Source: Rhynchosporium graminicola (lineage: Eukaryota > Ascomycota > Leotiomycetes > Helotiales > Ploettnerulaceae). From it: a stretch of DNA of 64,000 nt. Of this stretch, positions 60,401-64,000 are shown piece by piece (position 1 is the first letter of the stretch; every line of letters begins with the position of its first letter). Position numbers and translations under genes: made by a program. The stretch covers positions 1,007,041-1,071,040 of the forward strand of contig FJUW01000033.1 of assembly GCA_900074885.1 (NCBI GenBank). Reading direction: 5' to 3'. The notes below the pieces were generated by a model. It made no database searches. It had not been told where the DNA came from and saw only the letters and a list, made by a program, of their open reading frames with translations.

Positions 60401-61469
60401 TAAATACTTCTACTATATAAATAAGAAAACTATCCCTATAAGTGAGTATTATAATAAGCTTATTAACTCTAGTAAAATCGGGGTCTTTATAGGATATTCG
60501 GAAAATACGATACGACTAAGTACTTTAAAGTCTACTCTCCTGAAAGAGACTTAATAATTATAATAAGTAGAGTTATTATTAAGGAAAGTAGTAATAAAGG
60601 ATTAGTCGACCTAAGACTTTGGAATTATATAGTTAAGTTATTAGGAACTATAAATATTACTTTAGATAGAAGAGCTCGCGGGAGACCTAGGGTACCTAAG
60701 GAAATCAGTAAAGAGATCGATATAATAGAAAATCTATAAGTAGAAATACTTTTATTTATTCTACTAATAAATATTCTAAGCTTTACTAAAGAGAATATAT
60801 TAGATTATACTTCTAAGATCGTCTTACTAGATAAGATACTAGAAGATAACCTAAAGACTATATAGGATAGACCTGCGAATATACTAGTATTAGTACGATC
60901 GACTTATAAGTCTATCTTACTAGTTAGAATACTAAGATTAGTAGAACTAACCTTAGAGTATTAAGATAACTCTATAGAAGTAATACTAATAGATTACTAG
61001 ATATAAGATTTAGTCCCTAAGGCTTTAGACCGAGATTCGGAATTAACGAATAGAGTACTTATAGATACTCTTATAGATAAAACTCTTATTATTTAAGTTA
61101 ACTATAGTTAACCTAATTAATCTATAAATAACTAAGAGATACTTAAGTACTTTACTTAAGCTAGAAAGAGAGCAGGATTAGAACCGGAAGACTAAAGAGA
61201 AGCTAAGAGGATCTGAGCTATAATCGCGAAAATATTACTAAAAGGATAACTTATACGAAATAACTAGAAAGACTTATCTATAAGAGATAAATAGATAAGC
61301 GATAAGATCGAGATTACTCTCGTAGCTATAGAAATCGTAAGTATTAAGATCCTAAAGATATATAAAGAAGTAATAACTAGCTTATAAGTAAAGCAATAGA
61401 TAGCTACTATATCTAAGGAGATATTATCTCTATATATAAATAAGACGTTCTGAGAAGTTATTATACTAG

Positions 61470-62910
61470 AGGAATTAAACTTAGTATCTTATAAATAAGT
61501 CTATATAGTAAAGATTATAGTAAACAGGAATATAGAGCGATATAAAGCTTACTTAGTCGTAAGAGGATTTAGCTAAGTATATAAGCTCGATTATAACTAA
61601 ATATTCGTACTAATAGTTGGGATAGATATACTAAGGCTTTTCTTAGCTATAGTTACTAAAGAGGATCTAGAATACTAATAATATAATATTAAAAATATAT
61701 TTATAGAGTTAGAACTTAAGAAGGATATATTCTTAAAAGTTCTAGAAAGGATTAAAGTTAAGAATAGTTATATATAATAAGCCTTAAAAAGCTTATATAG
61801 ACTAAAGTAAGCGGTAAGAGACTAGAATAAGCTTATAAAAGCAGAACTATTAGAATAGGAATTTCGATAGAGTACTACCGACTTATATATATTTATATAT
61901 AAGGAAAACTCAGTTAAGCTCCTTATATATATCGATAATATTATAGTAAGCGCTAAGAAGAAAGGGAAGCTAGACTAGTTTTATACGGAACTTTCTAGGA
62001 GATTTAAAGCTAAGAATCTAAGGGAGATAAAGAAGATTCTTAGAGCTAGAGTTACCTGCGATAGACTATCTAGGGTTCTTAAAATCGACTAAGAATAATA
62101 TCTACTTAGTGTACTTAATAAGTTTAGTATTACTTAAGAAACCTTTAAACTAAAACAGATACTAATAATAAGCTATAAGAACCTTTACCCCGCGAGTAGT
62201 AATAACGAAAGGATTAATATAAACGAATACTAGTAAGCTATTAGAAGCTTAATATACGTAATAATCTTTATGAGACTAGATATTACCTTTATCTTTAGAA
62301 AGCTTAGTTAATTCATAAGCGATCTAGCTAAGTACTACGGATACGCCCTAAAAGCGCTACTATAGTACCTAAAGTTAACTATTAAGATAAGAATTCGCTA
62401 TAGATTAAAGGGAGAATATAATAATATAGTTCTCTTCTTTAATATAGACTAAGTAAGTAATAAGATCGACTAGAAAAGTAACTCTAGAAGCGTATTAATA
62501 TTCTATAATAGACTATTCTCTTAGTTAAGTAAGAAGTAGCGCTCTATTACTATATCGAGCTACGAATCAGAATATATAGCACTTGCGAACTGCGTAAAGT
62601 AAGGCTAATAGTTTATATAAGTACTAAAAGATCTAGGATACTCATAATTTATTAGAGAAGACTCTAGAATAGTATAGATATTCGGAGATAACTAAAGAGT
62701 AATTACCTTAAATAAGAACGCTTACCTGAACGAACGCTCAAAGAATATCAATATCGCTTATTACTTCGTACGCGACTTAGCGGAAACTAGGAGCTTTAAA
62801 GTCGACTATATCCTAATAGTAGAAATAGTCGCTAATAGAATAATAAAGCTACTCGAACGAGTAGTATTTAAAAGGTTCAAAAGCTAAATAGGACTTATAG
62901 AGGACTTATA
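61470..62910 (+). pseudogene. RT and RNase H remnant of Copia H
   Basis: RT motifs in order: RYKAYLVVRGFSQ (about 61,539-61,577), FLAIVTKE, the LYRLKQAVRD box (about 61,793) and the catalytic LLIYIDNIIVSA (about 61,920; YVDD altered to YIDN). RNase H shows SYESEYIALANCVK (about 62,560), DNQRVITLNKNAYLNERSKNI (about 62,690) and AYYFVRDL, all standard Copia RNase H segments. The frame ends near 62,905, just before the purine tract. Inactive. Confidence 0.8.
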
Positions 62911-62946
62911 AGTAATAAGGTAATCGTAATATACTCTGAGAGGGAG

Positions 62947-63183
62947 TATTAGAATAGTTAGTGTTTATTACAGTATCACGTGGTAACCTAATCAGGACTA
63001 GAGCTAGTGTATAAGCCCGGATATTAAAGAATATCCGGGATATATTATAGATATAGTCTCGTTATACTTAAGTAGTTAAGTCACTTAATAAAGATAATAG
63101 TCTAATATACTAGCGTCTAATTCCTCTGTGAATATTGCTCCCGTCCCTACAGGTATACGAGAATAGGGATATTCCTTTTAATA
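62947..63183 (+). repeat. 3' LTR of Copia H
   Basis: A 237-bp LTR, purine tract agagggag immediately upstream (62,939-62,946), ending attccttttaata. Confidence 0.85.
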
Positions 63184-64000
63184 GTTTTATCTATAATAGA
63201 GGTAAAGTTATTCCGATTTCTATCTTTCGATCTTAGTAGGACTTACTTATCAGGGTTCTTTCCTTATTATTATAGCTATAGTAATAGTAGGAGTTACTTC
63301 CTACTCTATCGGGTCTACTATATATCGATCCGTCTCAGGGGACTATCCTCGTACTTACTTCTACCGGTCTATTCTAGCTAATAGCTCCTTAACTTCAGTT
63401 AGCTAGTCGCTGACTATTCGTAGTTATAAATAGTACTCTTTATATAACTATTCCTCTTTTATTCCGATTATACTACGGACTAAGGTAGTAGTAATAGTAG
63501 CCTTCAGGTAACCCTTCTTAATTACGTCTACCTAGTCCTATCCCTCTGCTTCGAGGATTAGCTAATTGAAATTATTAAGGAACTCGTTTAAAGGACGAGC
63601 TTCTTACTTAATCTTATTCAGTTAGCTTATAGCTTTCTACTAGTAATAAGAGTAATAAAAGGCAGTAGCTATCTGCTGGAATAGCCCTTCGACTATTAAC
63701 TGCCCTTGCTTCTAAGCGAAGCTTACCTAAGGGTAAATTCGTCCTATAGCCTCGCCTAAGAGATAGCTAAATATATACTATATCCTTTCTCTCTTATTAC
63801 TAATAGTAATAGTATCAATCTCTAGCTTCGCTCGTAGGATACCCTCGAATTAGGAGTATAAGGCTAGGTTAGTACTATCGAACCTTTCGGGTTTCGGTAT
63901 ACGTTACTTTATTATCATAAGTAGTTCCGGGGTTATCGATCGTATTATATTAATAAGAGTTAGTACTACTAATAGTACTAGTAGTGTATTTCGTCGTGCT
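63184..64000 (-). pseudogene. Gypsy element J, Gag capsid remnant (runs off right edge)
   Basis: The minus strand gives a gypsy Gag typical of ascomycetes: PERFDSTNLALYS.FEGILRAKL (about 63,890-63,820), then GEAIGRIYP, VEGLFQQIATAF, AISQLNKIK.EARPFNEFLNNFN (about 63,630-63,560), VDVIKKGYLKATI and DQLTEVKELLARID. Stops are at Gln and Trp positions. The 5' end of J is to the right of the window, and its Gag is interrupted by Copia H at 63,183. Confidence 0.7.

Larger units (their letters stand above)
57169..63183 (+). mobile_element. Ty1/Copia LTR retrotransposon H, full length, RIP-degraded
   Basis: LTRs of about 238 bp (57,169-57,406 and 62,947-63,183) start tattagaatagttagtg and end ccttttaata (TG...CA after transitions). 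A purine tract agagggag precedes the 3' LTR. Internal order is leader duplication, gag, integrase, RT and RNase H, the Copia order. The element is inserted in the minus-strand gypsy element J. No clean target duplication is seen (actat versus gtttt), although gttttat-like sequence lies near both ends. Its family is also represented by fragment G. Confidence 0.85.

Noticed and set aside
1..64000. Ribosomal RNA genes, centromeric satellite, viral or bacterial genes
   Set aside because: No rRNA-like blocks, no long satellite arrays and no operon-like or viral gene sets were seen. The AT-rich DNA is accounted for mainly by LTR elements.

Overview
The window looks like a chromosome segment of a filamentous ascomycete (Pezizomycotina). 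Two islands of ordinary base composition carry intron-containing fungal genes with short introns (mostly 47-120 bp, GT-AG, CTAAC/CTAAT-type branch sites). They sit in long, very AT-rich stretches made of LTR retrotransposons. Aligned repeat copies in those stretches differ mostly by C-to-T and G-to-A changes, and their frames are broken mainly at Gln, Arg and Trp codons. This is the expected signature of repeat-induced point mutation (RIP). The class or species cannot be fixed from what I can see.

Layout. (1) Positions 1 to about 19,780: a three-level nest. A Ty3/gypsy element (here D) is split by a second gypsy element with a chromodomain remnant (C). C is in turn split by two copies, in opposite orientation, of a short LTR element that carries only a Gag remnant (B1, B2), and by a solo LTR of its own family. 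D also holds a solo B LTR. Target-site duplications can be read for C, B1, B2 and both solo LTRs. (2) About 19,780-29,505: gene island with a NOP6-like nucleolar RNA-binding protein (+), a Zn2Cys6 transcription factor (-) and a 17-exon MFS sugar/quinate-type transporter (-). (3) 29,506-31,943: a Fot1/Pogo-type DNA transposon with 82-bp terminal inverted repeats and TA duplications, its interior degraded. (4) 31,944 to about 33,430: ordinary intergenic DNA. (5) About 33,430-54,013: degraded repeats, namely gypsy element E with paired LTRs, a Copia fragment G, gypsy element I, and a second, 3'-truncated copy of C (C2). (6) About 54,015-56,637: second island with one intact gene, a secreted FAD-dependent oxidoreductase of the beta-cyclopiazonate dehydrogenase type. 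(7) About 56,638-64,000: a tRNA-like remnant, then a full-length degraded Copia element H inserted in the gag of a minus-strand gypsy element J that runs off the right edge.

How the genes relate. NOP6 is a housekeeping ribosome-biogenesis gene whose ATG lies only about 235 bp from the end of the D LTR. The transcription factor and the transporter are neighbours on the same strand, and the transporter promoter holds an inverted CGG/CCG pair of the kind Zn2Cys6 factors bind, so local regulation is possible but unproven. The flavoenzyme stands alone between transposon blocks. No biosynthetic partners are visible.

I do not see a clearly new biological system. The most informative items are the datable nest, the gag-only B family with its head-to-head pair, the cis elements shared by both Copia copies (99-bp leader duplication) and by both LTRs of H (hairpin), and an unexplained degraded coding-like stretch downstream of the flavoenzyme.
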